DNA of 64,000 nucleotides from assembly GCA_023249105.1 (NCBI GenBank), contig JAHFDG010000010.1:62001-126000 (forward strand), in the 5' to 3' direction. Made by a program: the position numbers and the translations under genes. The notes under the pieces were generated by a model. It was not told the DNA's origin. It saw only the letters and a program-made list of their open reading frames with translations, and did no database searches. Below, one piece after another: positions 46,325 through 57,500 of the stretch. Positions within the stretch are counted from its first letter, which is position 1; the number at the start of each line of letters is the position of its first letter. The DNA is from Candidatus Methanoperedens sp. GTDB lineage: Archaea; Halobacteriota; Methanosarcinia; Methanosarcinales; Methanoperedenaceae.

Positions 46325-46846
46325 ATGGAAATCGAGACCAATAGAATGAATACAAACTTTAATAATAGGTTGGAAAGCGCAAAGACCCTCGCAGACATAT
46401 TCGAGGTCGTAAAAGCAGCCGTATGGGAAAGCCAGAGAAAAAGCCGCGCAGGTTTGATGCTCGGGCTTGCCAACCTCGGAAACCATCCGCAGGGATTTTT
46501 CGGAGCTTTCTATCCAGTGGGCTCAAACGTCATAGTAATGAATAAAATCCCGCTTGAGAGAATCAAGGAAACAAGACCTGAGCTTTACAAACCATATATT
46601 TTCCATGTGCTGCTCCATGAGTACCTGCATACGCTGGGTTACCTGAGCGAAAGCGGCGTAAGGCAAATGGCTCATGAGATTACAAAACAGGTCTTTGGCG
46701 AAGAGCATCTTGCCACAAAAATAGCAAAAGATACCACACTTTTCTTCAAGAATCTCGTATATCCAAATGCAGCGTGGCAGCCTGATGATATGAATCTTGA
46801 GCTTGTTGGTGGTTTTGACAGGGGAAGCACGAGTTATATAGGTTAG
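46325..46846 (+). CDS. Putative zinc metallopeptidase-like protein (HExxH)
   Basis: The 173-residue soluble protein carries HEYLH in FHVLLHEYLHTLGYLSE near residues 94-110. This is the HExxH motif of zincins, and a downstream Glu in YLSESG may be a third ligand. The N-terminal 60 residues include a Gly-rich LGLANLGNHPQGFFGAFY stretch. The size is that of small archaeal metallopeptidase-like proteins of unknown substrate. It is a single gene, divergent from the small membrane protein, behind the TGCACCTAAAGT repeats. Confidence 0.72.
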   Translation: MEIETNRMNTNFNNRLESAKTLADIFEVVKAAVWESQRKSRAGLMLGLANLGNHPQGFFGAFYPVGSNVIVMNKIPLERIKETRPELYKPYIFHVLLHEYLHTLGYLSESGVRQMAHEITKQVFGEEHLATKIAKDTTLFFKNLVYPNAAWQPDDMNLELVGGFDRGSTSYIG

Positions 46847-46903
46847 CTGTTTCCAGCGCTCCAGTCCTGACCTGAAGAATTACCGCATAACATCTGAAAA
46901 TAA

Positions 46904-47066
46904 ATCACGAATCACGCGAATATACAAATTTCACGAATATAAAATATATCAGATTGAAAGTTTGATGAACCCGTCTAAAAGAATTGAATATTATTGGGTT
47001 CATCAAAGTTCATCATGAACTGCATGGCTGAATTCGTGTCATTCGCGCATTCGTGAAATTCGTGAT
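46904..47066. repeat. Large nested palindrome between HExxH and TrmB-family genes
   Basis: The outer arms are ATCACGAAT units on the left and ATTCGTGAT units on the right, repeated about every 11 bases. An inner hairpin is TTTGATGAACCC 46961-46972 with GGGTTCATCAAA 46996-47007. The two layers share no sequence, so this is a composite element. Confidence 0.82.
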
Positions 47067-47096
47067 GAAAAAGAATCATATGTTTCGCGGGAGACT

Positions 47097-47936
47097 TTAA
47101 TTTTTATCGCAGCAATTGCCTGAAAAAGGCTCTGCCTTTTCCCATATAGCAAAGAATTTCTTCCGAAGTTCTCCTGCTAGCTTGGTATCCCTTATATTAA
47201 CAACCGCAAAAAGCTCTTCCGGGTTTATCGGGTTTTGCATCTTAAGCAATACATTTTCACCGTCTATTATATCAAAAGGCGTCGCAGGTATTTCAGCCAG
47301 CCTGCAATTAAATTTACTGCCCATGTGCAATAGCAGTTTTTTAACAGCAGGATGTTCCACAAGCTCACTGAAATCCATATCCCTGCTCATGATTACTTTA
47401 ACCTCTACACCTTTATCAAGTGAGTCATTAAGCGCGTTTAGAATTCCGGAATACAGCCCTTTTATCACCCTGTGTTTTATCCGCTCCGAAGTCATTCGCG
47501 ATGGCATAAAAAACAACACTTCATTTTTTGCGCCCGATATGCATTCACCTGCCAGTTCATGTGATTCGTCTCCAATTGCTACTGTCCAGAAGCTCTTAGC
47601 ATGCTGTTCTCCCCTGACGCCTGAAAGTTCGGAAGCCAGGTCAGAAGATAAAGTCTCCAGTTCAGAAGCCGCCTGTTTAAGTTCCTCATGCCTGTTTTTC
47701 AAAAGCCTCTCCATTGCCGCCGCAGGTTCAACGCATACGTATTTACGCGGTCGTGTGTCCTGCGCCCTTATTAAGCGGTATTCCTCAAGGTTGGAAAGCA
47801 CATTGTATACCCTTCCCATCGGTATCTTAGCAGCGCTTGCTATCTCATCAGCCTCGGCATCCCCAAGTTTGAGTAATGTGAGATACGCCTGCGCCTCATA
47901 GCTTGTAAGTCCGAGTTTCTTTAGTTTTTCAAGCAC
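47097..47936 (-). CDS. TrmB-family transcriptional regulator
   Basis: GTG start at 47936. The 279-residue protein has an N-terminal winged helix with LGLTSYEAQAYLTLLKLG and KIPMGRVYNVLSNLEE, typical of TrmB regulators. A coiled-coil region (about 70-105) and a C-terminal domain, possibly ligand-binding, follow (SRDMDFSELVEHP, LAEIPATPFDIIDG). It is divergent from the RND/MMPL transporter genes that start at 48066, so it may control them. The ligand is unknown; classical TrmB proteins sense sugars, but many archaeal homologues do not. Confidence 0.87.
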   Translation of the reverse strand: MLEKLKKLGLTSYEAQAYLTLLKLGDAEADEIASAAKIPMGRVYNVLSNLEEYRLIRAQDTRPRKYVCVEPAAAMERLLKNRHEELKQAASELETLSSDLASELSGVRGEQHAKSFWTVAIGDESHELAGECISGAKNEVLFFMPSRMTSERIKHRVIKGLYSGILNALNDSLDKGVEVKVIMSRDMDFSELVEHPAVKKLLLHMGSKFNCRLAEIPATPFDIIDGENVLLKMQNPINPEELFAVVNIRDTKLAGELRKKFFAIWEKAEPFSGNCCDKN

Positions 47937-48065
47937 ATCGGATAATTCAATGTTTGGCTATTTAAAAGTTTTGTAATTAAACCACTTTGGAGTTGTTTAG
48001 AAGCATAACATTTTAATACAGGCATGAATAAACTGGGAAGCACTGCGGAGAATAACGGAGAATAG

Positions 48066-49244
48066 ATGGCAAATTTTCTTGAAACGTATTTGATGAAACT
48101 TGCTGAAATACAGAAAAAGCATACAAAAATACTCGCAGTCATAGTTATAATTCTTACTATTATTTTAGGTATCGGGCTTAAGGATTTGACCATTAACTCT
48201 GATTTCAGGAAAGAGATGCCCAAGGAACTTCCCATTTTTCAACTCAATGACAAGGTATCAGGTAAATTCGGGGGCGAGGATACCGTGGTCATAGCTGTGC
48301 AAATTGATGAGTCTGTTGATTCAAAAGAGGCTGTAAGGGATATCCGGGACCCGAGGGTGATACAATCCCTGATTTTCCTTGACAGGGAATTGAGGGGTGA
48401 AACTACAGTTACGAGCGTAACATCTCCTGCAAGTTTTTTCAGGGGCAAAAATGCATATTCGGATGAGGAGATAACGCAAACCCTGCGGGATGGCGGTGCG
48501 GATGCATTCTTTAGCCGGAATTATAAAATGGTGCTCATGTATGTTATAGTGGATATAGGCTCAGGAGAAGACCAGATACAGAGGTTCAATAAACTTGCGC
48601 AGAAGCATATCGATTACACACCAAAACCGCCGGGTGTAAAATTCGGCATAACAGGACAGCCCATTCTCAGGATGACTATTTTCGATTTGCTCAAGAGGGA
48701 TGCTGTTTATACACTCATCGTTGCCGCAACTATCATTCTGCTCCTTCTTTTCATCATGCAGCGCTCATATACACAGGCATTTTTGATATTCGCCCCGCTG
48801 TCTATAGGATTAATCTGGACTATGGGAACCCTTGGTTGGCTGGGAATTCCCCTATCGGTTGCCACTGTGGCTCTTAGCTCAATGCTTCTGGGACTGGGCG
48901 TGGAATACGGCGTATTCGTGCTAAGCAGGTACAATGAAGAAAGGGCTAAAAATTACAGCCAGCTTGATTCCATGAAGACAACAGTGCATGCTATAGGCAC
49001 AGCCGTAATCGGGTCAGGGCTGACAACAATCGTGGGTTTTGGTGTTCTTTCCTTCGCATCCGTTCCGCTTATGCAGCACCTGGGACAGACACTGGCGCTT
49101 GGTATAGCTTATTGCCTTCTTGCTGCGCTCTTTGTAAATCCCGTGTTCATACTGCTTGAAGAGGACTACGAGTACTGGAATACACATAGGAAGCTTGCAA
49201 AACTCTCAAAGAAAAAGGAAGAGCATATCAAGAGGGAGAGGTAA
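48066..49244 (+). CDS. RND/MMPL-family transporter, first half
   Basis: The 392-residue protein has one N-terminal membrane helix (near 24-42), an extracytoplasmic domain to about 205, then five hydrophobic segments. The GLGVEYGVFVLSRYNEE motif near 277-293 is the conserved helix-4 region of MMPL/RND exporters. Such half-size proteins usually pair. A homologous half follows two bases later, and the two together equal one classical RND monomer. Lipids or hydrophobic compounds are the usual cargo. The start follows GGAGAATAG. It is divergent from the TrmB-family regulator. Confidence 0.88.
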   Translation: MANFLETYLMKLAEIQKKHTKILAVIVIILTIILGIGLKDLTINSDFRKEMPKELPIFQLNDKVSGKFGGEDTVVIAVQIDESVDSKEAVRDIRDPRVIQSLIFLDRELRGETTVTSVTSPASFFRGKNAYSDEEITQTLRDGGADAFFSRNYKMVLMYVIVDIGSGEDQIQRFNKLAQKHIDYTPKPPGVKFGITGQPILRMTIFDLLKRDAVYTLIVAATIILLLLFIMQRSYTQAFLIFAPLSIGLIWTMGTLGWLGIPLSVATVALSSMLLGLGVEYGVFVLSRYNEERAKNYSQLDSMKTTVHAIGTAVIGSGLTTIVGFGVLSFASVPLMQHLGQTLALGIAYCLLAALFVNPVFILLEEDYEYWNTHRKLAKLSKKKEEHIKRER

Positions 49245-49246
49245 AA

Positions 49247-50437
49247 ATGATTAAAGAACTCCTTGAAAAATATTCAGCATTTGTCACCACCCACCCGATT
49301 ACAGTGCTTTTAATCATGCTTGTCGTTTCATTTTTTGCCATCCAGATGGCAGGCACTATCGAAACAAAAAAATCGGATATAAAATCAATGCTTCCCCAGG
49401 ATGTTGAATCCATAAGCACCCTGAACAGCATTGAAAACGAGTTCGGAAGCACCAATGCAGTATTCTTTGCAGTCGAAATAGATCCTCAGTATAAAGGTTC
49501 TGACGAGGTGCGGGACATTCGCGAGCCGGAGGTCATACGGTATATAGACCAGCTTTCGGTGCTCGCGCAGCATACCGATAAAGTGATTGATGTTACAAGC
49601 GCAGCGTCGATTCTGAAAACGATTAATAATGGGCGGCTGCCCCAGTCTGTCAGGGAGATTTCGGAACTTACGGATAAAAACGGGCTTCTTGAGAGTTATA
49701 TAAGCAAGGATTATACACTCGCCCTGGTTAAAATCCGCACAACCGATGACGTTGACCTGATAGCGCTGGAAGTAGAACTTAACAAGATAATCATGGAACT
49801 CCCAAAGCCTCCCGGAGTTACGGCAGCTCTTGGAGGCACTGCCATGGAAAGTACAGTCATGCAAAAAAGCATCGGACCAGATATGGCAAAGACATCGCTA
49901 TATTCTCTTATCGGAATCCTGATAATAATACTGGTTCTTTTCCGTTCCATCAAATACGGATTCACGCCCATGACCACGATAATTTTCGGGACGCTCTGGG
50001 CTATGGGTTATGTCGGTTTAATCGGAATGGGAATGAGTTCCCAGACGTCCGGCGTTTTATCCATGATAATGGGCATAGGCATTGATTTCGGGATTCAGGT
50101 TGTCACGAGATACAGGTTTGAACTTCAAAACCTGTCAACATTGAAGGAGCATCACCCGCAACTTCAACTTTCCCCCAGGGAAGCAATGGAGGTAACCCTG
50201 AACAATGTAATAATCCCAATGTCCACGACAACACTTGCGGCGCTGATAGGATTCCAGGCAATGTCTCTTGGGAAATTGACTTTCCTTGGTGACATGGGGG
50301 CAATAATGAGCTATGGGGTTGCTGCAAGTATGGTAGCGGCTATAACCATCGTCCCTGCAATTATAATTATAGTCGATACTATGAATATAAAAGAATTATA
50401 TAAAAAAATAATATACAGATTTGAGGTAAGAACATGA
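49247..50437 (+). CDS. RND/MMPL-family transporter, second half
   Basis: The 396-residue paralogue of the preceding gene has the same layout: an N-terminal helix, a periplasm-side domain to about 205 and a membrane block. The helix-4 region reads GIGIDFGIQVVTRYRFE near 280. It starts two bases after the first half and overlaps the next gene by four. The three are one operon. The two halves probably assemble as a heterodimer or mixed trimer. Confidence 0.88.
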   Translation: MIKELLEKYSAFVTTHPITVLLIMLVVSFFAIQMAGTIETKKSDIKSMLPQDVESISTLNSIENEFGSTNAVFFAVEIDPQYKGSDEVRDIREPEVIRYIDQLSVLAQHTDKVIDVTSAASILKTINNGRLPQSVREISELTDKNGLLESYISKDYTLALVKIRTTDDVDLIALEVELNKIIMELPKPPGVTAALGGTAMESTVMQKSIGPDMAKTSLYSLIGILIIILVLFRSIKYGFTPMTTIIFGTLWAMGYVGLIGMGMSSQTSGVLSMIMGIGIDFGIQVVTRYRFELQNLSTLKEHHPQLQLSPREAMEVTLNNVIIPMSTTTLAALIGFQAMSLGKLTFLGDMGAIMSYGVAASMVAAITIVPAIIIIVDTMNIKELYKKIIYRFEVRT

Positions 50438-51681
50438 AGAACAGATTATTAACACAGATTGCAGCAATCGGTATAGTTTTGGCCTTTTTACTTTTAGTCT
50501 CAGGTTCGGCTCTTGGCGCCCCGCTCACGGGAGTACAGGGAAGCAGAATCCAGGCAAATTTCATGAGCCAGGACCCTGACCCTGCAGACGCCGGAAAAGA
50601 TGTGGATTTAAGATGGCAGGTTGTAAACACGCTGACAGGTACAACAGATATTTTGAGGTTCCACCTCGATGCCGGTTATCCGTTTTTATTCGAAGCCGGG
50701 GTTTTACCTGATAAGGATTTAGGCGCATCCGCAGGCACGAACGATAACAAGGTTTTCTATGTGCTGCACTACAAACTCAGAATAGCCGATAATGCAATCA
50801 AAGGCACATATAACGTGACATTGAACTGGTATACGGGAGAGGGGTGGACAAAGAAGGATTTTCCCATATACATCGACCCGAAAAGGGCTGATTTCGTAGT
50901 TGGCGCGCTTGTCACATCTCCTGAGAAATTGATAGCCGATACAAAAGAAGCAAAGCTGTCGGTGAATATCGACAATATCGGAAAAGGCAATGCAGAGAAT
51001 GTTAAGGTTAAACTCATAGTGCCCACGGGATTCAAACCGACATACAGTTATTCTGATGAGGACAGTCTTGGTATAATTGAAAAGGGCGGCAGTAAAAAAG
51101 CGGATTTTTATGTGGATACTGATGAGAACTTAAGGGAGGGAGATTACAGCGCAAAACTTGAGATTACATATAAGGATGAAAATGACGAGGCAAATACGTA
51201 CAGGACGAAAAACCTCACCCTCAATATCCCGATAAAGCCTGCGCCTTATCTCATAGTGGAATCGGTAACAACTACTCCTGAAAAATTAATACCCGGCAGC
51301 AAAGCCGAGTTCAGGATAAAAGTCGGCAACACCGGCAACGAAAAGGCTGAATCCGTTTCCTTACGCGTGTTCAAAGATGCATCACAGCCATTTGAATTCA
51401 ATGAAAAATCAGATTTCGTAGGGAAACTTGAACAGGGTGAAAACGGGGATGCAGTATTGAAAGTGACAGTCGATAAAAATGCCGCTGCCAAGAAGTACCT
51501 GCTGGATGTTGAACTAAGAGGCATAGATGAAAAGAATAACGTGGTGATTTTCAGGCGGACAGTCCCGATAACCGTGAATCCGGAAACACGTTCGACTTTC
51601 CCGCTGGCAACGGTGGGTATTTTTGCAGTCATCGGAGCGGTTATGGCAGGATATTATTTGAAGAAGAAAAAGGGATTGTAA
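50434..51681 (+). CDS. Secreted NEW3/CARDB-domain protein with C-terminal anchor
   Basis: The 415-residue protein starts with a signal peptide (LAFLLLVSGSALGAP). Repeated Ig-like domains follow, with VGNTGNEKAESVSL and DNIGKGNAENVKVKL segments characteristic of NEW3/CARDB (COG1361-type) repeats. A C-terminal helix near 390-410 and a short KKKKG tail anchor it. It overlaps the second RND/MMPL half (ATGA), so it is probably an extracytoplasmic adaptor of that transporter, linking it to the S-layer. Its exact partner is inferred. Confidence 0.85.
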   Translation: MKNRLLTQIAAIGIVLAFLLLVSGSALGAPLTGVQGSRIQANFMSQDPDPADAGKDVDLRWQVVNTLTGTTDILRFHLDAGYPFLFEAGVLPDKDLGASAGTNDNKVFYVLHYKLRIADNAIKGTYNVTLNWYTGEGWTKKDFPIYIDPKRADFVVGALVTSPEKLIADTKEAKLSVNIDNIGKGNAENVKVKLIVPTGFKPTYSYSDEDSLGIIEKGGSKKADFYVDTDENLREGDYSAKLEITYKDENDEANTYRTKNLTLNIPIKPAPYLIVESVTTTPEKLIPGSKAEFRIKVGNTGNEKAESVSLRVFKDASQPFEFNEKSDFVGKLEQGENGDAVLKVTVDKNAAAKKYLLDVELRGIDEKNNVVIFRRTVPITVNPETRSTFPLATVGIFAVIGAVMAGYYLKKKKGL

Positions 51682-51689
51682 TCTTCGGA

Positions 51690-53288
51690 TTATAATCCCA
51701 GTTCAAACCCTATGATGGGGTGCTCAAGCCCGAAATTCGAGATAACCCCGGGATGAATTTCCCCGAACACCCCGGTTTTCTCTCCTTTTATAATTATATC
51801 GGCGCGCCTTCCTTCGATGAATGCAGGGTCGTTTGATTCCGCCACCTCATATTCAATGCGCCTCTCCCTCAAAACGGCATCCACAACAGCCTGGATTTCC
51901 GTAAAATTTGCCTGCGGGTGGATGGCGACTGCGCCGAGGCGCTGCTCTGTCCTGCACGCCAGTACAACCTCACCTGCATCGAATATTCGCTGCGGGAGTT
52001 CGCGGTGCTTATTAATTGACAGGATTTCAAGCAGGTTGGGTAAAATCGTAGAACGCACGATGGTATGGTCTTCGCTTATCGGATACAGGATATGGGTGAT
52101 ACCTTTTTCTTTTTCGCGGCGCATCATGTCAAATTGAACCTTCTCGCTTGTAAGGGTGAATGGCATTACCTCAAAATAGCCAAGTCCAGTCATAATTTCA
52201 TTTATTGAGTCCTTGAGCTTTGAAATTGGATGGGATTTACCAGTTGTGGAAGTTGAAGGCAGTTCAGGCTGGATTTTATCAAAACCATAGCCTATCCCGA
52301 TATCCTCGATAAGGTCCCAGTTGTGCAGTATGTCGGAGCGGTAAGCGGGGACGGAGACTTCAATTGTCTTGCCAGAAATTCTTGCGCCGTACCTCATCTT
52401 ATGAAGACAGGATATGATTTCTTCATCTGTGAGAGCGAATCCAAGAAGTTCTGTTACCTCACTATTTTCAAGGTTCATGATAGCGGGCTCAAGCTGCGGT
52501 GTCTGCGACTTCCCATCAATTGTCACGGATTCGATTCTTCCTCCGCGCTCGGCAAGCGATGCGACTACGATGTTCAGGGCAACAGATACTGACCGGTCAA
52601 GACCGGTAACTTCAATGAACAGGTCGGTGGTTTCCTCTGTCACCCGCGTAAGTTCGCAGTTTATTATGGGCGGGAATGAGAGCACGTTGTCCTCTGCATC
52701 AAGAATAAGCGGGTATTTATCGAATTTTTCAAGGATATTCGCGAACTTGACGCCTTTTGGATGTTTTTCCAGGATTTCCCTCATCGTCATCGGCTCTGTA
52801 AAGTCAAGCGGTATGAATTTGAAATCAGGGTCCTGTGCTATGTATTTAAAAGGCGGTTTTATTCGTGCAAGGTCATGAACACCAATGGATACTTTTCTCC
52901 TGTTCCTGCCCACAGCCCAGTGAAGCGACTCCTGCAATGCCATCAGTGATTCGATGCTTCTTGAATTGAACTGCATTCCCCGGATTACCGCGCAGGCAAG
53001 GAAGGGGCGGATTTTTTCAATTTCCTTATCTTTTGTTATTTTGATACCGGATGGCGCGACCGCAAATTCCCGGATTCCTGTTTCAATGCCAAGAAATCCC
53101 TTGAGCGCCCTCGCCACACCCTCAGTGCTGTAAAGGTCAGGCCTGTTGGGGAAAAACTCGATATCGATGTGGTCATCCTCGATTCGTTCGATATCGCACC
53201 CCATCATGGGTATGCGCCGGATTACAGTTTTTTTATCGATTCCTGAAAGTTCTTCCAGGTCATCATAATATACGGTGATAACAGGCAT
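51690..53288 (-). CDS. pheT: Phenylalanyl-tRNA synthetase beta subunit
   Basis: The 532-residue beta subunit of archaeal-type PheRS has an N-terminal [13 protein letters not shown]-like start. The B3/B4 editing region carries [18 protein letters not shown] near 44-61, and a C-terminal core contains [20 protein letters not shown] near 315. It is about 250 residues shorter than bacterial PheT, lacking the tRNA-binding N-terminal extension and the C-terminal domain, as usual for archaea and eukaryotes. The alpha subunit is not in the window. It is convergent with the NEW3 gene, the stops being 8 bases apart. Confidence 0.96.
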   Translation of the reverse strand: MPVITVYYDDLEELSGIDKKTVIRRIPMMGCDIERIEDDHIDIEFFPNRPDLYSTEGVARALKGFLGIETGIREFAVAPSGIKITKDKEIEKIRPFLACAVIRGMQFNSRSIESLMALQESLHWAVGRNRRKVSIGVHDLARIKPPFKYIAQDPDFKFIPLDFTEPMTMREILEKHPKGVKFANILEKFDKYPLILDAEDNVLSFPPIINCELTRVTEETTDLFIEVTGLDRSVSVALNIVVASLAERGGRIESVTIDGKSQTPQLEPAIMNLENSEVTELLGFALTDEEIISCLHKMRYGARISGKTIEVSVPAYRSDILHNWDLIEDIGIGYGFDKIQPELPSTSTTGKSHPISKLKDSINEIMTGLGYFEVMPFTLTSEKVQFDMMRREKEKGITHILYPISEDHTIVRSTILPNLLEILSINKHRELPQRIFDAGEVVLACRTEQRLGAVAIHPQANFTEIQAVVDAVLRERRIEYEVAESNDPAFIEGRRADIIIKGEKTGVFGEIHPGVISNFGLEHPIIGFELGL

Positions 53289-53376
53289 TTTAATCGGGCT
53301 GAAAAATGAGCGGAAGATATATTAATTGTTCTGTTATAGTGTTATAGTATCATACTTATATTTTATAGTAATTTAT

Positions 53377-53393
53377 TAACCGCAGATGAACAC
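53377..53393. repeat. Short copy of the CGCAGAT repeat
   Basis: TAACCGCAGATGAACAC matches one and a half units of the phased element at 3519-3550 and 58769-58794. The following 53394-53510 stretch is GC-rich with no gene I can support. Confidence 0.5.
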
Positions 53394-53536
53394 CCCGAGG
53401 GCGCTCGGTGGCGCATAAGGAAGAGCCGCTGCTGCTGTTGCTGCACTGGGCTGATATGTGGATGGCGAGTGTGAACGAGAGGAAGGAAGGGCTGGGATTT
53501 TAATATTTATAACTCAAAAATTTAAATATGTTTGTC

Positions 53537-53947
53537 TTATATAAGTTTATCAGGAGTTAATCTTTCAACAAAATCAATATTGTCAAAATGGGCATCATAG
53601 GAAACAAGCTTCGAAAGACCATTTTCTATCATGCACTGGCACACAAGGGCATCATCAAAATCGAGATGATGTTTTTCCATTATCTCCGCAGCGCATATCT
53701 TTGTATCCAGTGAAGCCACTATTATTGAAAGACCACGATATTTCAATAAACTTGAGAGAAAAATTGCGATCTCTTCACCTTTTTTCCCATAATTCTCCAT
53801 CACAATAACAATAGAATCCACATGAAAGTCAGTAATATAACCTGTCAATTCACCTTTTTCGAACCTTTTCAGCAACTTCTTCGAATCAAAGCCCTTTTTC
53901 TGACCAAGTTCTACCTCTAAAAAGATATTAGCGTCAATCAGGTACAT
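53537..53947 (-). CDS. PIN-domain toxin-like protein
   Basis: The 136-residue protein begins MYLIDANIFLEVELG, a PIN start with Asp 5, and has HLDFDDALVCQCMIENG near 93-110 and VSYDAHFDNIDF near the C-terminus. These acidic positions form the VapC-like metal site. An antitoxin-like gene overlaps its start by 14 bases. It is an RNase toxin by family; the target is unknown. The pair is AT-rich. Confidence 0.85.
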   Translation of the reverse strand: MYLIDANIFLEVELGQKKGFDSKKLLKRFEKGELTGYITDFHVDSIVIVMENYGKKGEEIAIFLSSLLKYRGLSIIVASLDTKICAAEIMEKHHLDFDDALVCQCMIENGLSKLVSYDAHFDNIDFVERLTPDKLI

Positions 53948-54227
53948 TTCTATACTTCATCGCTCTTGAAGAACGGATCTTTTTTGCTTCATGCTGCAGC
54001 TCAACACCGGATTTTTTCACATCTGAAAGCATGCACCATATTGCTTCTACAGGGTCTTTTGGGGGTTGGTGCGAAACAAGGATTTTTTGGGTCTTCCTGA
54101 CCCACTCATCAACAGCTTTTGATACTGCTATATCAATAGCATCTGCTTTACTTCCAAAACATCCAGTCGCAATTGATTTAAGCTGATTCTCTATGTTATT
54201 GGGAAGACGTACTTTCAATTCACCCAT
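53934..54227 (-). CDS. Antitoxin-like DNA-binding protein
   Basis: The 97-residue protein has MGELKVRLPNNIENQLKSI and a CFGSKADAIDIAVSKAV helix pair, a ribbon-helix-helix pattern. The remainder is charged and contains a Trp-rich EAIWCMLSDV segment that may bind the toxin. It overlaps the PIN gene by 14 bases on the same strand, the normal antitoxin-toxin order. Its promoter would lie in 54228-54300, next to a palindromic repeat. Confidence 0.75.
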   Translation of the reverse strand: MGELKVRLPNNIENQLKSIATGCFGSKADAIDIAVSKAVDEWVRKTQKILVSHQPPKDPVEAIWCMLSDVKKSGVELQHEAKKIRSSRAMKYRNVPD

Positions 54228-54338
54228 AGCACTAACTTTATATTAAAAGTATAAATATGTTAGGAAATGGTGATTGAGTAAAATCCTTTGGTGTTGAAGT
54301 CGTTTTAAAGATTTTGCAGTGAAAGATGAATTGAGATA

Positions 54339-54510
54339 GAACACGGATTGCACGGATAAAGCGGATAAAGCGACACCTCGCTTTATGCGGTATAGGGGTA
54401 TGCAGCAGCATACCCCTTCTTTTGATAAAACTTTCTCAAAGTTTTACACGGCTGCTCACGGATAATGAAAAATCCGCGTAAATCCGTCCGAATCCGTGTC
54501 ATCCGTGTTC
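54339..54510. repeat. Nested palindromic repeat with double hairpin, copy 2
   Basis: The outer arms are GAACACGGATTGCACGG on the left and ...CCGTGTCATCCGTGTTC on the right. Inside is the double hairpin ATAAAGCG/CGCTTTAT (54365-54386) and GGGGTATGC/GCATACCCC (54395-54416), homologous to 4546-4599. The 343-base gap 54228-54570 holds no gene that I can support. Confidence 0.85.
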
Positions 54511-54570
54511 AAGTCGTCGTTATTCCAACACCAAACTTTTTTACAGCATCGATTATTTCAGAGTCTGACC

Positions 54571-57500
54571 CTAATCTTTTTTATTTCCTTTGCCGCTCAA
54601 ATAATCAATCATTGGCTGCGTAACCAGCGGCACCACATCATCAATCATATGCGGCATCAGGTTTTCCATCACCTTTGGCATAAGCTCAGGCATCTGCTCT
54701 GCCATGTAAGCAGGCATGGGTATCCTCTCGCCAACCCGCTCAAGCATTACAGGCATGACTTTTGGCATCATCTTCGGCAAAAGTATCGGGAACAGTACGG
54801 GGAACATGGGCTTCATCAATGTAAGCGCGCCGGGAACCTTTCCCATAACCCGCATCATCTTTCCCATTCCATAGGGCATGGCATCGATAAGCTCAGGCCA
54901 CATGGTTCCCATAAGGTCTGCAAAACCTTGCGGCGTCATCAGGGCTATCATCTTCTCAAAAACCGCCCATTGCGCCCGGACTTCAGGGTTGGGGTCAGGG
55001 AACTCATATCCCAGTGCAGATGCCGCAAAACGCGCAAGGTCAACCACTTCAACTGGCACGTTCTTCGCATCCGCGCTTACTCTTAACTGGAACTGGCAGC
55101 ACGGGCACAGCGCAAGCACCTTTTCCGCACCAGCCTCAACAGCCTCATTGAGCCTAATCTCACCGACATCGGCTGCAACAGGCGGGTCTTTGAGCAGTGT
55201 CAGCACCGACCCGCAGCAATGTGCCTTTTCCCTGTTGTGGCTCATTTCGACATAAGTAACGTTCGGAATAGCCTTTATCAGGTTACGGGGCGGTTCATAA
55301 ATACCTGATACCCTGCCCATGTGGCACGAGTCATGAAATGTTACAGTTACCGGTTTTTCGGCGCTTGATTTGAATTTGAACTCGCCGGATTTTATCTTCC
55401 CGGAAAGAATCTCGCTGTAATGTTTTGAGGTGATGCCATACTCAATCCCGAGTTTTTTTGCCCAATCCGGATACACATGCCGCCACATCATATCACAGGC
55501 AGGACATGAGGTTATAACAGTATCAGCGCCTGATGCCTTTACCGCACTGATGTTCTTTCTCATGGTTTCCTCAAACACATCCCACTTGCCTGCAACCAGC
55601 ATGGGCGTAGCGCAGCAGTTTTCCTTTGACCCAAGGTATGTAAAGTCAACACCCGCTTCGTCAAGCAGCCGCACACTTGCTATCCCGATATCCTTCTCAA
55701 CAAAACTTGCTGTGCAGCCTGCGAAATAAACATTCTTCGCTTTCGTGCCCGCGCCGTGCTTTTCTTTCAGGTCTTCAGGGAACCATAACGAGCGGTCTTT
55801 CCGGTAGCCTGCCCAAATATCACCCTCTGCGCGCAGTGCCTCGGTCATCATCTCAAACGGCGGGATGGTCATTCTCTTTTCCTCATTAATGAGAAGACCG
55901 CGCAATTTCATCCACGAAGGCTCAATAGGCAGCGCCGCAGAACACCGTAAATTACACAGTTCACAAGTCGTGCAGACAAGAATGGTATCCACCATCTTCT
56001 GGTTCCACTCTTCCCGCCCTTCCATGTACTCGCGCAGCCAGTACCATTTCCCCCTCGGGCTCTGGCTCTCCCAGCCCCGCCCGTAGAACTGGTCGCACTC
56101 ATCCACGCAGTAACCGCACTGGGAGCAGGAATAAGCGTACCATGCAATATCTGCGGGAATATCACGGATGGCTGATTGCGGCAGCTCGCCAATCCTTGTA
56201 GTCACGGCATTACCGAGAGGTCGAATTAATGGTTCAAAGCTGCTGGCAATGCTGAGGGCTGTACCCAGCATTCCCCCGCCCAGAACCTTGCCAGGATTCA
56301 TTATCCCTGCCTGGTCGATTTCGGATTTAAACGCGCGAAGTTTCTGGACACGGTCTTTGCCCAGTACCTCATCTGCTTTTTTGGGGAAATATAATCCTGT
56401 TGCATAAGGGCGCCCGCCATGCTTTTCGGCGATTTTCATGATCGTAAGTACCAGCCCGAACACGAAATTGTAGCTGAACTTGCGCTGGTCGCTTGGGATA
56501 AAACCAAGAATCACGGCTTCCGGTTCGCCATTCGCGCCGTTTCGGATAATGACGCCTTCTTTTACAACAGGCTGGTTAACCGTTTTTTCTATTTCTGCCA
56601 TAACATCGCCAAGTTTCGACAGCGGAACGATGACCTCGGCAGGCACCAGCGATGGTCCAAGCCGCTTTACGACCATTAACTTAAAACGGTGTTCCCATTC
56701 CTCCTTTGCAATGCTGTCACTTAATATCTCAGCCTTACACATCTTAACAAGTTGCGGCAAAGCAGTGCGAATTGTACCCGAATCACCTGTCCTGAAGGCA
56801 AGTGTCAGGATATAAGCCACCGGGAGAAGTACACGCTCCTCTCTGGGATGACCGTGTTCTTCCATCAACGGCGCCTTATTCTTTAATTCAGCCATGCGGG
56901 GGTTGATAAAAACCATTGACCATACAGGGAGCCGGGCTTCGATGATGGATTTCACCAGTTCCTGTGTATCATGGGCATCAGGACAGGCTATGGAAATTAT
57001 ATCCACTTCCTCATGCGGCTGGATACGCAGGGTCGCTTCGGTTATAAGTCCTGTCGTGCCTTCAGCGTCGGAAATCAAATTCATGTCGTCGCCTGTGAAA
57101 TTTCTGACATCGCCCGTTGGCAGCACAACTCTTGCCGAGACAACATTCTCGCGGAAGTATCCATATTCGTAACTTCCGATGCCTGCTCCTCCCTGTGCAA
57201 GCCAGCCGCCGACGGTGGATGATGGATAGCTGGTAGGATACAGGCGCAGGGTGAGATTGCTCTTCGTTAGTTTTTTATCAAGCTGCTCCCAGCTTATTCC
57301 TGGTTGTACGGTCACAGTTTGTTTATTACGGTCGATAGCCAGCACATCTTTCATCCTGTAAAAATCCACCACGACACCTTTTTTAACCGGGATTGCCCCG
57401 CCGTAGCCCGAAGTTGCCTTGCCGCGGGGTGTGAGTGGAATCTTCTCCCTATTCGCCCACCTGACAAGTTCAATAACTTCTTCCTCACTTGCAGGCTGCA

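Noticed and set aside
54496-55086. 196-codon plus-strand frame opposite the FAD oxidoreductase end
   Set aside because: Its His/Leu-rich repeats are the antisense of the Met-Pro rich tail.
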